A DNA stretch of 64,000 nt, taken from positions 7,564,001 through 7,628,000 of the forward strand of contig JAITYX010000017.1 of the NCBI GenBank assembly GCA_021018815.1, read 5' to 3'. This DNA comes from Talinum fruticosum (Eukaryota > Streptophyta > Magnoliopsida > Caryophyllales > Talinaceae). The translations under genes were made by a program, and so were the position numbers. The notes beneath the pieces were generated by a model. The model was given only the letters and a program-made list of their open reading frames with translations, was not told the DNA's origin and made no database searches. Numbering within the stretch: the first letter of the stretch is position 1; each line of letters starts with the position of its first letter. Positions 26,896-38,960 of this stretch are shown here, one piece after another.

Positions 26896-27109
26896 TTAGT
26901 AACAGGGCAATTCTAGTCTAAAGTATTACATTTTTTAATTAAAGAGATAGGGAAAATAAAACCGACCCCTTTCCCTTCTATCCAGTCCGAGATAATCCTT
27001 CATTTCATACGGTGACTTCCACAACACAAGTAGTAACCAGCATATTAAATCAAGGAGGGCATTTTCATCAAACGGTACTTCTTTTGTGCATCACGTAGGC
27101 CTTCATCTT

Positions 27110-28395
27110 TTCAAAAGTCCATAAACAGTGTACAAAAATTTTCAGATGACCTGTATAAACCCTGTGTAGAAGAATAGCTAAAATGTTAGACGAACCACAC
27201 ACCATAAACAGCAAAAGAACAATTGTCAGATATAAAATGACTGTTCACCTCTAATGATGTGTTGTTCTGAGGGTATATCTCACTAACAATCTCCACCGTG
27301 AATGTACTACTTGGTGGTGATGGAATTGTCAAATGACTTGAACCCACACAGAATTCTCCCTCCTGATCACAGTGCAAAAGTAACAACCATATGTGTGCGG
27401 TCAAGACCACTTGATATAAATTACATACCACGCCAATTATGGGACTGTGATAGCCACCAATGCAAGCACAATAGAGTGGAATGAAGTAATACAAAGAAGC
27501 AAGATGATGAAGTCAGCACTTAAAAATGAAGGAATATCACTTACATTAAGCTCTTTTCCATTTATTTTGACAGATATAAGCTTGAGATCACGACCATCCA
27601 AGATAAGTGGGGGAGACGATGAAGAACCTGACCACAATGGCATAGAAACTGAATATAATCATCCAATATTTAGCTAAAGCATGCAGACACGAAGTAAAAA
27701 AAAAAAGTTGACATTCTACCCTCAACTCCAGGGATGACTTTGATAGTCGAAAAGACATGGGTATGATCTTCATCCAACAAAAATTTCAAATCCACCCGCA
27801 GGGAAGATTGGTAGTTGTAAACATCAAGCATAAATCTCTAATGTAAATGAATCAAGGTGCCAAAAAACCAAAAAATTAAAAAAAAAACAATTACAATGTC
27901 AAAATAGTAATCAGAATTTTTGTAATCCTTCAAGAAAATTTCTTTTGGAGTCTCCATTTTTGATTTCTCAATTTCCTTTGGCAACGATCCAGTTGCAACC
28001 GAACAAATAAACCTTCTAGGGACTTCCTTGCTCCTCTGAGGCAAATATGGAAACAACACATCAATCATGCAACACATAAATATGCATATGAAAGAGCAAG
28101 ATAAGCCTTTGCATAGTGAGTTTCAAGTTAAATTTCGTTGGCTTACATATAAAGAAGGGTATGGATACCGATAATTCCTTCTATGGGCATCCTTGAAACA
28201 ACATCAAATCACGTAATTCAATAGAAGACCACATGGTATAACTCAATCAATCAGAAATTGACACCAGAATAATAAGCATAGAACAACGCAACTTTACAGT
28301 AAGATCACACATACCTCCAAACTAAGAAACCTTCTATATCTTACAAAGCTCTTAACTAAATTATGGTGAAAGGAGACACAACAAGAAGCCCGAAG
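27110..28395 (-). pseudogene. MPA1: M1 aminopeptidase (MPA1-like) 5' gene fragment
   Basis: Seven exons match the N-terminal part of plant puromycin-sensitive-type M1 aminopeptidases (Arabidopsis At1g63770). They are 28395-28315 (LRASCCVSF..RRFLSLE), 28191-28147 (DAHRRNYRYPYPSLY), 28035-27895 (RRFICSVATGS, METPKEIFLKDYK, DYYFD), 27795-27720 (VDLKFLLDEDHTHVFST, PGVEG), 27627-27545 (SPPLILDGRDLKL, VKINGKELN), 27362-27249 ([28 protein letters not shown]) and 27161 to about 27129 (GLYRSSENFCT). Introns are kept and phases agree, so it is a genomic, not a processed, copy. The match stops soon after GLYRSSENFCT. The catalytic GAMEN and HEXXH parts are absent. The acceptor before exon 27795 reads CGG instead of CAG (27797). 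No first exon was found. It is therefore a broken fragment lying between two parts of a MULE. Confidence 0.87.
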
Positions 28396-30420
28396 CTGCA
28401 ATATCAGAAATGGCACTCATTATCAAGAACCCAATCTAAATATATGGATTTCAATAAATGACATGGCTTTACACTAAACATAACATGTTTTAAAATGCAC
28501 GACTCTTGCAAAAAGCCACCCATGAATCAACTAAAGGTAATTTTATTGAAAATAAAATAAATCCTAAATCTCTTGGAATAATTTTCACTCAGCAACAAAG
28601 CCCGCAAAGATAATTAGCACAAACGAATAATTAAAAGAAAATATAGGAAAAGATAATCACAGGAGAAGATGAAACAAAGCCCAAAATATTCATCTTGCAT
28701 AAAGCGGGACCCTTGGACAGTAGTACACTCACAACCCCAGATCAGTGTACTGCCCATGAGAGAAAAAAACGGTAGCCTATCTGTGGTAGGTTTAGCTCTC
28801 CCTCTCCCCACCCTCTTCTATATAGCCAATCCTACCAGTCATGAAATTCAATTTTTCCACCAAATCAAAAAAATAAATTGAGATTGAAGCATGTTGAATG
28901 ATAAATGAATACTCAGCAAATTAGCATTTCTACTTCAACTGTTCTCAGTCTCAATAAACCCATATTGACAAAATATATCATGAATGTGAAAGGTTTGTTA
29001 ATTGGCACATATAATTACAGCATCCTTTGCTTGAATCCCTTCCAAATTGCTTCCACCAACAAAGCATATGCCCAAAATTCATAAACTCAGAGACATGAAA
29101 AAAAGAAACACTACCTTTAATCTGTTACCACCACCACCACCACCACCACAATCCCCATCATAGCTGCTCCCACCACCTCAGCGTCGTCGATCTATCACCA
29201 TGCATCAACTTCATTACAAATCCAAAAGAAATTACCCAACAATTCCACAAACACAGAGACAAAAAAATAAAATAAAATTGTACCTCTAACCCACCGGCGC
29301 CACCACAACTTCAAAACAAACGGAGAGAGAAGCTGAGAAAGGAAGGAAACATTAAGAAATCTGGCTTCGGGCTAGGAAAAAAACCCGAAGAAACCATAAG
29401 AAAAAATAAAGCATTGCCTCTAATCTGCCGCCACCACCACCGTACAACCATCGCCACCACCGCCTCAGCGTCGAAGAGAAAGAGAGCAGGAGAGAGAGCC
29501 ATTGAGAAATTTGAGAACACTTTTGCCTTTAGGTTACAAGAAAATCAGACGAAATAGGTTAGGGTTCTAGAACAATTTATCATCACCACATCAATTTCAA
29601 AACCACCGGAGAGAGAGAGAAAGTGAGAGAGTAGGTCGGGAGAAAATATGACCGACCGACCCCGGGTTTTCAGGAGCGTTGTGCTGCTGTCAACGATAGC
29701 CAACCCACGCAAGGGGTTGCTTAAGACACTGAAAGCACCGCCGAAGAAAGAGAGAGGGATACGGGGGAGAGAGGAGGGAGACGCTTCAGCGGTCAGGGGA
29801 GAGAGGAGGAGCCATTGACAAAACTCAAACATTTTTTATGTTGGGCCAAAAATTTCAGAAGAAACATGGTAGGGTTTTGGAAGATTTTATTTGACCGAAA
29901 TATCCACATGCACTGTTCATTGGAATAGTAGGTGAACAGTACCTTTATGTCAAGGGGTGATTTTCCCTTTTAAGGGTAAAAGATTAACTAAGGTATTAAA
30001 GGGAAACTAAAAAAGTTAAACTTGCATTAATTAAAACTTGAAGTAACAATAGAGTTTAGAGAGAAAACAACAAAGAAAAACCCTAAAAAGCATTAAAAAA
30101 AAAAAGACGAACTTCCTTTTTCGGGGGACGAAGAAGCGTGTTTATACAACTTATAAACTAAAGTGGCACGGTCATCATCCGGTTCCAAATTCAAAAGAAA
30201 ACAAAACTCTGGCATGACAATGCCACATTTTGGCATGGGAGTGCCAACTGGCACGATCATGCCAAGAACAGCAATAGTGTGCCATATCTCTGTAGGGTTT
30301 TTTCTTCATCCTTTATTCTTCGCTTGCTCGGACCAAAACCACACCTTCTTTTGGCTCCTTAAGTTTTTAGTGGTATCCGAATTTTTGTTCTCTTAATTTA
30401 TTACTTAACAAAGCAAAAAA
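28396..30420. other. Flank of aminopeptidase fragment, no gene recognised
   Basis: The minus strand could hold the fragment's original leader, but no first exon was recognised. There is a (CAC)n run at 29127-29149. Two related stretches, 29127-29190 and 29420-29475, each combine CCACCACC-rich sequence with CCTCAGCGTCG. GA-rich sequence lies at 29600-29820, and a cluster of TGGCA/TGCCA words lies at 30164-30284. No homologous protein is visible. Confidence 0.4.
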
Positions 30421-30524
30421 AAAAATGTATAAGAATCCTAAGTTAGAATTTACGAAGAGCCAAAATTGAGTGTTACCAAAAATGTCTCAAGTACAACTTC
30501 AAACATTATTCTTCTACTAAATTC

Positions 30525-30772
30525 CTTCCTCCATTTTCATAATAGATGCTCTAAATGCCACAAGTTATGACATAATGTTTTAACTTATTGTAAGCCTACA
30601 GATGAATTTGGCGGATCTGTTGAGGAAAGGAAAAAGAAATCCTCATAATAAGGAGCCTAAGCCTTGTGGCACAGAGAAGAAAGATTAGTGCACCACTTCA
30701 ATAGCAACCCCTTCAACTTAGCCTAATTTTAAGACGTCCAAATCTCGTGGCATGGCTAACAAGACTCCCAAA
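30525..30772 (+). pseudogene. MULE transposase C-terminal tail with zinc-knuckle relic
   Basis: After a possible acceptor (CATAATAG) the frame reads CSKCHKL, a stop in place of Gly, then HNVLTYCKP. This is a damaged CX2CX4HX4C knuckle with the GHN..TC signature typical of MULE transposases. A Lys-rich tail follows. The frame of MANKTPK continues as VRTETSAPSSSS at 45077 once the Copia element and one TSD are taken away, showing that the Copia landed in this tail. That it belongs to the transposase at 21830-25540 is inferred from order and strand. Confidence 0.6.
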
Positions 30773-32269
30773 TGAAGACTCAAATTTTAACTCTAAGTCA
30801 TTCTAAGTACTACATGAAAACTCATGTATAAATACTATATCTCTTAAGTTTGATTTCAAGTCACTCGAGCACTATAGAAACTCTTATCTAAGTTTTCATT
30901 CGTTTCGATCGACTCGAAAGCACCCGTATTCCATATCTCCTACACTCGGTGTTTCGACTCACTCAAACATTACTCAAAACTATCGCATGCTCAAATAATT
31001 TCTCTAACACTCTTATTTTGAGCATTGATTGTGTATTTCAACGTAAAGAGAATTATAGCGTTAATTCCTTATTCTAGGTCGGTTTATTTCTTTAAGAATT
31101 ATTTGACCGGATCAAGTTGTTATACTCGATATTTTACTCTCTCTACTTGATTATCCTTAGGATTGACTCATATAAAATTTGAGTATATTGAATATATTGA
31201 ATATTAGACTCGGAAAATTCCATTCTTCGAGGGCAAAAATAATTAAGCATTTTATTATTCTAATTTAATTATTATCCGTGCATGATCTTAGACCAAAGTA
31301 TTTTATACTTTGAGAACTAATGTGGTTTGCTTTTGTAGGTTATTCAAACGAGGCTAACTTATTTTTTAAAATACAAAAGCAACCAGACTTTTAGCAGACT
31401 AACCACCGAGCAGAAAAGGTTTATCTACTTACGGACATGGCTCGGACACCATGTGACTCGGGGTTGTCTGTTTCCAAAACTAGAAAACTCCAACTCTAGG
31501 CTTAACGGTTGTTTCCACCACAACTTTTAGTGACCACCAAGTGATTGGACCATCGTTTGGAGCCGAGAGCGAGTTGCACAACATTCATATCTCAATGGAT
31601 CTTTTTGAGTGACTCGGAAGAGCCGTTACAATGGCTAGTGAAGACTTACGCCCGGAACCAAGACTCAACAGTCATTCCGCCTAGTTGGATATAAATAGAA
31701 GCCATTTGACAAGACTAGAAGATTGCTTGAATATATTGTTGAACACATTGCTTGAACTAATTATTGTTTTCACTCTTATTCAATCATCTATTTACAACTC
31801 CAAGTCCGTATTTAATATTTTTGAGTTGTAAAGAAAGTCTTGTAATCAATCATATTCTTTTCTTACTTTGTGAGTAAGGTCCATTGACTAAGTCTGTAAA
31901 GGTTAACTCAGCTCGGTTGTCTCCGATTGTAAAGGTTACCTCGGTCAGGAAGTATTAGATCGGATAAGGTAACTTCTAAGTCTAGGAAAACATTGTAAGG
32001 AATTATTTAAGGGAGCAAATTCGGTTGAGTTAGTCCTGTGTATTTTATGGATTTAAAATAGTGGATTTGACTTGGTGCTTGGATTAGCACTGTCGGTGTT
32101 TTCTCGCCTCAGGAGGGTTTCCACATAAATATGTGTTATTACTTTTCCGAGTCCAATCTAGACTCGGAATCCGTTGTTGAGCTGAATTATTGCAAAAATT
32201 GTTTAATTTTCTTCATCGCCCTATTCACCCCCTCTAGGGTGACTTAGACTCTCCTCGAGCAAACTTTTA
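30773..32269 (+). repeat. 5' LTR of Copia element
   Basis: Starts TGAAGACTCAAATTTTAACT and aligns along its length with 43590-45071. It ends TTTTA where the other LTR ends CTTCA. It includes two TATAAATA-type motifs (30829 region and the TATAAATAG near 31690), either of which may belong to the LTR promoter. Confidence 0.92.
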
Positions 32270-32271
32270 AT

Positions 32272-32281
32272 TGGTATCAAA
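32272..32281 (+). promoter_or_regulatory. Primer-binding site of Copia element
   Basis: TGGTATCAAA lies two bases after the 5' LTR. It matches the TGGTATCAGAGC-type site complementary to initiator methionine tRNA in plant Copia elements, with one change in the last bases. Confidence 0.75.
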
Positions 32282-32329
32282 TCCTAACCTTTCAAGAGGA
32301 TCTCATCATCCAAAAGTATAAAGATCGGA

Positions 32330-33324
32330 TGGCTCGGAACAATGGAGAGTTTGATGAAGGAAGATCATCCACCGGACCACCGAAGTTCAAAGGGTTAAAC
32401 TTCGCCCATTGGAAGAAGATTATGGAATGTTTCCTAATGGACAACAATGAAGATGTTTGGAACATTATCCAAGCAGGCAACTTCATTCCAATAAAGACGG
32501 AGAATGGAACTACTGTGGCAAAAGCCAAATATGAGTTCGCCACTAAACCGATAAGTTAAGAAAGAACTTCAAAGCTATGAACACATTGATGTGAGCCATT
32601 AGCACGAGAAGAATACAACGAGTCTCGACTGTGACACGGCCAAAGAGGTGTGGGACACTCTTATCAAAACCTATAACGGAACAAGCCATGTGAAGCAGGC
32701 GAAGATAAGTCAATATCTTCATAAGTATGAGTTCTTCAAGATGGAGCCGGAAGAAAACATCGCTCGGATGTATGTTCAATTCATTGAGATTATTAATAAT
32801 CTCAAATCTCTGGGAAGAAAGATTTCTCACCAAGAAATGTTTAGAAAGATTATGAGAAGTCTACCAAAGAAGAGATAGGGTCCCAAAGTGACAGCCGTTG
32901 AAGAAGCTCGGAACCTATCTCAACTAAGGCTAAACGAGCTTATTAGCAAGCTACTCACTCACGAGATTCATTTGGAGAAAGAGGATGTAGAGGTCGAGCA
33001 CCAAAAAGAATATTGCACTCGAAGGCCTTAGAAAATAGACATGAAAGTCCGAGCTCCTCGGAATTAGAAGAGGACCCTATGGCACTCATAGCCCGCGACT
33101 TCAAGAGAATGATGAAATACAACAAGTTTGAAAAGAGGCCAAAAGATGAGTTCTACAAGAAAGATAAGAAGGACATAAAAGGTAAATATTCTTCTCCTTC
33201 AAAGTTATCTTTATCTAAGAACTCCGGTTGCTTTGAATATGGCAGCAAGGAGCACATAGTCAAAGATTATCCCAAGAGAAAGAAGGACGAGAAAGAAGAA
33301 GGTTATGATGTCTACCTGGAGTAA
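32330..33324 (+). pseudogene. Copia gag relic
   Basis: Starts MARNNGEFDEG, with PPKFKGLNFAHWKKIMECFL typical of Copia gag (UBN2 family). VWDTLIKTYNGTSHVKQAK and KISHQEMFRKIMRSLP follow after a stop near 32559. The zinc knuckle reads CFEYGSKEHIVKDYPK: cysteines two and three of the CX2CX4HX4C motif are now Tyr. Stops at 32559 and 32876 and frame breaks make it non-functional. Confidence 0.85.
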
Positions 33325-34149
33325 TGACAACTCATTAGAAGACGATGACTCGAGACGACTCTAAGTGTCTTATGGCACTTACGGACTCGAAAGCTGAATT
33401 TGAGTCGGATAATGAGGACTCAAATATTGATGAGGTAGTTGAATACTTTCTCAAATTTTCAAAAGTTGATCCGGCACGATATATTTTTACTTTGGAAGAA
33501 AAGTCCAATTCGACTCCTTTCGTTCAAAGAACAACTTGAGTCTCTTACTAATGAGAGCGAGTGCTTTGAAAAATGAATTGGAAAAACTAAAACAAAATCT
33601 GAAAGAACTTAAGACCGAGTACTCAAGCAAATGAAAGCGTGTCCGAGTCACTCGAAAAGAGAATGAACAACTGAAAAGAAAGCTTAATAAGTCTCAAGAG
33701 CTTGTTTTGAAATTCACTCAAGGTAAAAAAACCTTGATATGTTATTAGGCTTTCAATGTGTCTCCTTCAGGAAAGAAGGACTTGGTTTCAATGAAGAAGA
33801 GGAATCAAAATCCTATTCTAATATTTTCAAAAAGGATTCCGAAGCTGTAAAGTTCAGGAAGGCTAAGCATGGTCCCATTCATACAAATGAACAGAGGACT
33901 AAGCCTACACAAGTTTACAGGAAAAAGCCTTCTCCTCCCGGTTACAAAAGAAAAGATTTTCAAAAGAAAGAGATACAAACTCGGTTTTCTAGAAGGAAGA
34001 CTCGGAATCGGACCGGACCCAAAATTATTCAAATCCGGGTTCCTAAAAGTGCTCTTCCTAAGAAAAGGACCACGAGTAAAAGAAGTTACTAGGTTCGTAA
34101 GAGGAAATGAGAAAGGTTCGTTTGTCTATGTCTTGTATAACTCGGAAGA

Positions 34150-37100
34150 AGAAGAAATGTCATTGGTACTTAGATAGTGGTTGCTAACGCCACATGTCGG
34201 GAGATTCAAGACTCTTCTTTGAGCTAGAAGATCTAAAAGGAGGAAAAGTCACTTTTGGGGATAACAACAGAGGCAAGATAGTAAGGATTGGCAAAATTGG
34301 TGAAGGAAACAACACAATCAGCCCGGTTTACCTTGTCAAAGGACTCAAGTACAATCTCGGCATTTCTCGGCTATGCGACAAAGGTCAAGAGGTAATGTTC
34401 ACTTAGACCAATTGCTACATCTCCGATGCGGTCACCAAATAGACTAAGCTCTCGGTTATGAGGTCGAGTAACACTTACACTATTCCTCTCTCATATTCAA
34501 GTCGGAATTTATCTTGTTTGAAAGCATCGATGATTCATGGACTCGGCATCGTAGAATAGGTCATATCAGCATGCATACAATCAAGAAACTTGCATCTCAA
34601 GGATCGGTTAGGGGTTTACCTAACGGTGCGTTTAAGAAAGATAAAATCTACGATGCATGCACAAAAGGTAAGCAAGTTAGATCATCTTTCAAGCCACTCA
34701 AAACTGTATCTACATCCAAAGTGCTTGAATTGCTTCATATGGATTTATGTGGTGAAATTCCTGTGAAAAGTCTTGGAGGTAAATCGTATGTACTTATTGT
34801 TGTTGATGATTTCTCATGATTTACTTGGCTGTGTTTTCTTAAGAACAAGAATGAAGCCTTCAAAGAGTTCACTAAGCTCTGCGAGAAAAATTCAAGTGGA
34901 GTCTCGGACTCGGATAAGAAAGATTCGAGCTAACATTGGAAGGGAGTTCGACTACTCGGAATTCGCAGACTTACGTGACAAGAATGACATCTCTCACAAC
35001 TTCTCTTCACCAAGAACTCCTCAACAAAATGGAGTAGTGGAGAGAAAGAACAGAACTCTTGAAGAAATAGGAAGGACTATGATGATTGAAAATGATCTAC
35101 CTTACTCTTTCCAGGCTAAGGCGATCAACACAACAAATTACACACTCAATAGATGCCTCATCGGACCCATCTTAAAGAAAACACTCTACAAGCTTTACAA
35201 AGGGAAGAAACCCAACATGTCCTACTTCAGACCATTTGGATGTAAGTGCTTTGTCCACAATAATGGTAATGAGCTTCGACTAAGTTTGATGCTAGGTCGG
35301 ATGAAAGTATATTTATGCGTTATTTATCTCATAGCAAAGCTTATCGTGTTTTTAACAAAAGAACTAACAAAGTGGAAGAAAGTATCCACATTGTTTTTGA
35401 TGAGATTGATCTTGGCAGGATATGTGAGTCCACATTCTCAAATCTCATATTTAACAGAGATGAAGACGACCTTGCTGAAGCCGAGCTCGAAAAGGTCAAA
35501 GCGAAGTACCGAGGCAACTTAGAATTGAGCAACTCGGACTAAACAAACTCAAGAGTCGGCTCGGAATGCTTGAAGAGCAAGTCAATGAGACTCGAGCAAG
35601 ATCAACCAACTGAAGATCATCATGTTCAACCAACAAACTTGGTAAACCAAAGGACAGGTAAAGCTTTCAAATATGCATCCAGCCACCCACCTAAAAACAT
35701 TTTATCCGATATCAATAGTGGGTAAGAACTCGATGTTCTTTGCAAAATTTGTGTGCATTTTCTGCATTCATATCATTATCAAAACCCAAAAATGCACTAG
35801 AAGCCCTAAATGATCCTAAATGGGTATATGCCATGCAAGAAAAGCTCAATCAATTTGAAAGAAACCAAGTCTCGTACTCGATCAAACGACCATCTAACCA
35901 CCCAGTCATAGGAACCAAATGGGTTTTCAAGAAAAATTGGTGAGGAAATGTTGGTAGTCGAAATAAGGTTAGACTTGTTGCCCAGGGTTAGCAAGAAGAA
36001 GAAATTGATTGTGGGGAAACCTTTGCACCTATTGCTAAGATTAAAGCAATCGGAATCTTGTTGGCATTTGCATCTAGCATGAATATTAAGCTTTATCAAA
36101 TAGATGTCAAATGTACTTTTCTGAATGGTTTCATTCAAGAAGAAGTCTATGTTGAGCAACCCCTTGGATTTAAAATTTAGAATTTCCAAATCTTGTTTTC
36201 AAATTGCAAAAGGCTTTATATGGTCTCAAATAAGCTCCCACGACTTGGTATGAGAGACTAAGCAATTTCTTGGTTGAAAGTGATTTCAAAAGAGGTCAGA
36301 TTGACAAAACTCTTTTCATAAAAACCAAGGGACAGACTTTCTTATTGCTCGGATCTATGTTAATAATATCATTTTTGGAGCTACTAATGAAACTCTATGT
36401 CAAGAGTTTTCCGAGTTGATGAGACAGGAGTTCTAAAAGAGTATGATAGGAGAACTCAACTTCTTTCTTTGTTTACAAATCAAACAAGGATAACATTTAT
36501 GTCCATCAATCGAAGTATACCAAGAAGCTCTTGAAGAAGTACAAACTACAAGATGTGCACCATGTAGCAGCACCTATGAGTAGCGAGTTTGAACTCGGAC
36601 TCGGATGAGAAAGATAAAGCTATAGATTAGAAACTCTATAAAGGCATGATCGGATCTCCACTTTATCTCACAACTAGTAGGCTAGATATCATGTTCGATG
36701 TCTACCTATGTGCAAGATTTCAAACTAATCCAAAAGAATCACATCTCACTCTGCGGTGAAAAGAATTTTCGAGATATCTTGTAGGGACTCGGAATCTTGG
36801 TCTATGATTTTCAAAAGACTTAGAACTAACTCTCACTTGGATACTCATATGTTAATTATGTTGGATACAAAGTTAATAGAAAGAGCACATAAGAAGCATG
36901 TCAATTTTTGGGTTAATCCCTTATCTCCTAGCACTCAAACAAACAAAACTCTATTGCTCTATCAATTGCCGAAGCTAAGTACATTGCAGCTGGAGCTTGT
37001 CTGTGCTCAAATTCTGTGGATCAAGCAGCACTTGAAGGATTTAGGGCTATTATTCACATCTATCTCAATCAAGTGTGATAATCGAGTGCAATCAACATTG

Positions 37101-37290
37101 CTAAGAATCCGATTCGAGCACTTAAAGACAAAGCATATTAAGGTCATATATCATTTTCGAGAGACCATTCGAGAAAGGTGATATTGAACTTGAATTCATT
37201 CCCACGAAATTTCGGTTAGTTGATATTTTCACTAAGCCACTTAGCGAGGATCGGTTTTGCTTTATTAGGAATGAGATAGGTATGATTAAT
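34150..37290 (+). pseudogene. Copia pol relic (PR-IN-RT-RH)
   Basis: Protease: YLDSGC, a stop, RHMSGDSRLF (about 34170), keeping the D-S-G. Integrase: RRIGHISMHTIKKLASQG and CTKGKQVRSSFKPL, then FDYSEFADL and SSPRTPQQNGVVERKNRTLE with the third catalytic Glu. Reverse transcriptase: WVYAMQEKLNQFERNQV, VIGTKWVFKK, ETFAPIAKIKAIGILLAFAS, IDVKCTFLNGFIQEEVYVEQ. The YVDD box reads YVNN (about 36368). RNase H: SIALSIAEAKYIAAGACL with a frame change after it. Many stops; no activity possible. Confidence 0.9.
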
Positions 37291-37871
37291 GCATGATTAT
37301 TTGATTTCTAAGTGAATTACCTTTGCATAATTATGTGTTATATTTTTTCTTTTGTTTTAATAACAAATGAATCGGTTGACGAGTGAGACCGAGCTATGAG
37401 TTATTAGTTCTCTCGAGTGTTCCGAGTCACTCGGAAAACATACTCGGGTCGGACTCAATTTTTGAGCAAAATGGACATCAAAGTTTTGAAATTATCTCTA
37501 GATAAATGGAGAATTTCAGAAATATTTTTTGAAGAGTCTTTCTTCTTTCTTTCTCTTTACCGCACATTTCGCTCGGAGAAAACTAGCCATTGGAAGAAAG
37601 TCTGCTAGAATTCTAGCCATTGGAAAGCGTAACGTCACATCGATCTAAGAGTACCATTTGGTATTCTGGTCGAACAAAGGTTGAAGGTCATTTCTTTTTG
37701 CTATAAATAGTATCCCTTTACCTTCATTTCTTTACTTTACTCACTCGCTTCTTGCTCTCTACTCTAAGCATTCGTGCTCACTCATTTTCTTTCTCTCTCT
37801 CGAATTTTAAGCGTTCTCTCTTTACTCTATCGTGTCCTCTCTGTTTCTCAAATTGATCTAAAAATCTTACC

Positions 37872-38960
37872 ATGCCTAAGCAAGGTTCAGCACCTGATTT
37901 GTTAGGGTATGCTACCAAAAAGCTTCGTACCAAAACTCCTCAAGAGGGCACCTCCAACCCCTTGAAAATCTTTGTCACCCAACATCTCCCGTGGATGATA
38001 AATTCTTCCCAACCACTTTCTTTTCGTGGTTGCAGCACATCAAAAGCACTCGGAGTGTACAATTATTTGTGCTTCAGTGAATTCATTTACCCCGAACTCG
38101 TTGTTGAGTTTTATTCAAATATGTCTTACTCGAGGGAATCATTACCTCATGATTTCAAGATAAGGTTGTTCGTGTCAACCTCTCTCTTTTTCATCGACTT
38201 TTTAAAGTATCTTCTCTTTTTCTTAACCGCAATCCCATACCATTTATGGAGATTGCTAATGAATTCTTTGAGAAGTATACCGAGGAAGTCCCCGAGTCAT
38301 GCAAGAATTTCTCTATGACTCGGATGAAGATTGAGGCAAGACTACTCTGTTTCATTTTGATGAGAACCTTCTTCTCTCATCATTCCAAGCAAAGAGAATC
38401 CTAACTCAAAGATTCTCAAAGCTTTATTTGATATCTTAGAGGGCTATAACGTAGACCTCTTTCCCTCTATCATTGAGCATATGGCTTCGTGCCACCTCAA
38501 TCAAAGAAATCAGCTCCATTTCCTTTCGGAGCCATTTTGACTATTATTTTCAAATAGTTTAAAGTTCTCCTCCCCTCATATCCAAATGTCTGTTTCGAGG
38601 TTACTGCCATTGTGGTTGGAGGAAAAGAGCTTCTTGGGTATGGGTACCAGGAAGTCAAGCCTAGTGTCCGGGTTCATTAGTCATAACCTGAAACCTCCCT
38701 CACTTCCTCCCACTTAGACTCGGACTCCTCTTCAAGCCTCTCGCTGCTATGTTTACTTGTGTTGGTAAACAAAATTGCTTCGTGTCCGAAGAACTTCGAG
38801 ACACTCTTCACTCTCTAAAAATGTCCTTCAAGGCCTTCTTATCAACTAGAAGACTGGACAATATTAGATTCGGGAGAACCAGGATCTATTGATCAAGCTC
38901 AAGGGCATCAACAACGAGCAACGTAAGAAATTCCAACTTCTTTAAGAACACAAGTCCAAG
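37872..38960 (+). pseudogene. Extra 3' ORF of SIRE-like Copia, decayed
   Basis: Begins MPKQGSAPDLLGY and includes GVYNYLCFSEFIYPELVVEFY, which resembles the 'plant transposon protein' domain often found downstream of pol in large Copia and Gypsy elements. Role unknown. It lies behind a short leader with a possible TATA motif (GCTATAAATAG at about 37700). The reading frame is broken after 38318 and interrupted by the solo LTR at 39042. A Lys/Glu-rich tail resumes at 42787-42910. Confidence 0.65.
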
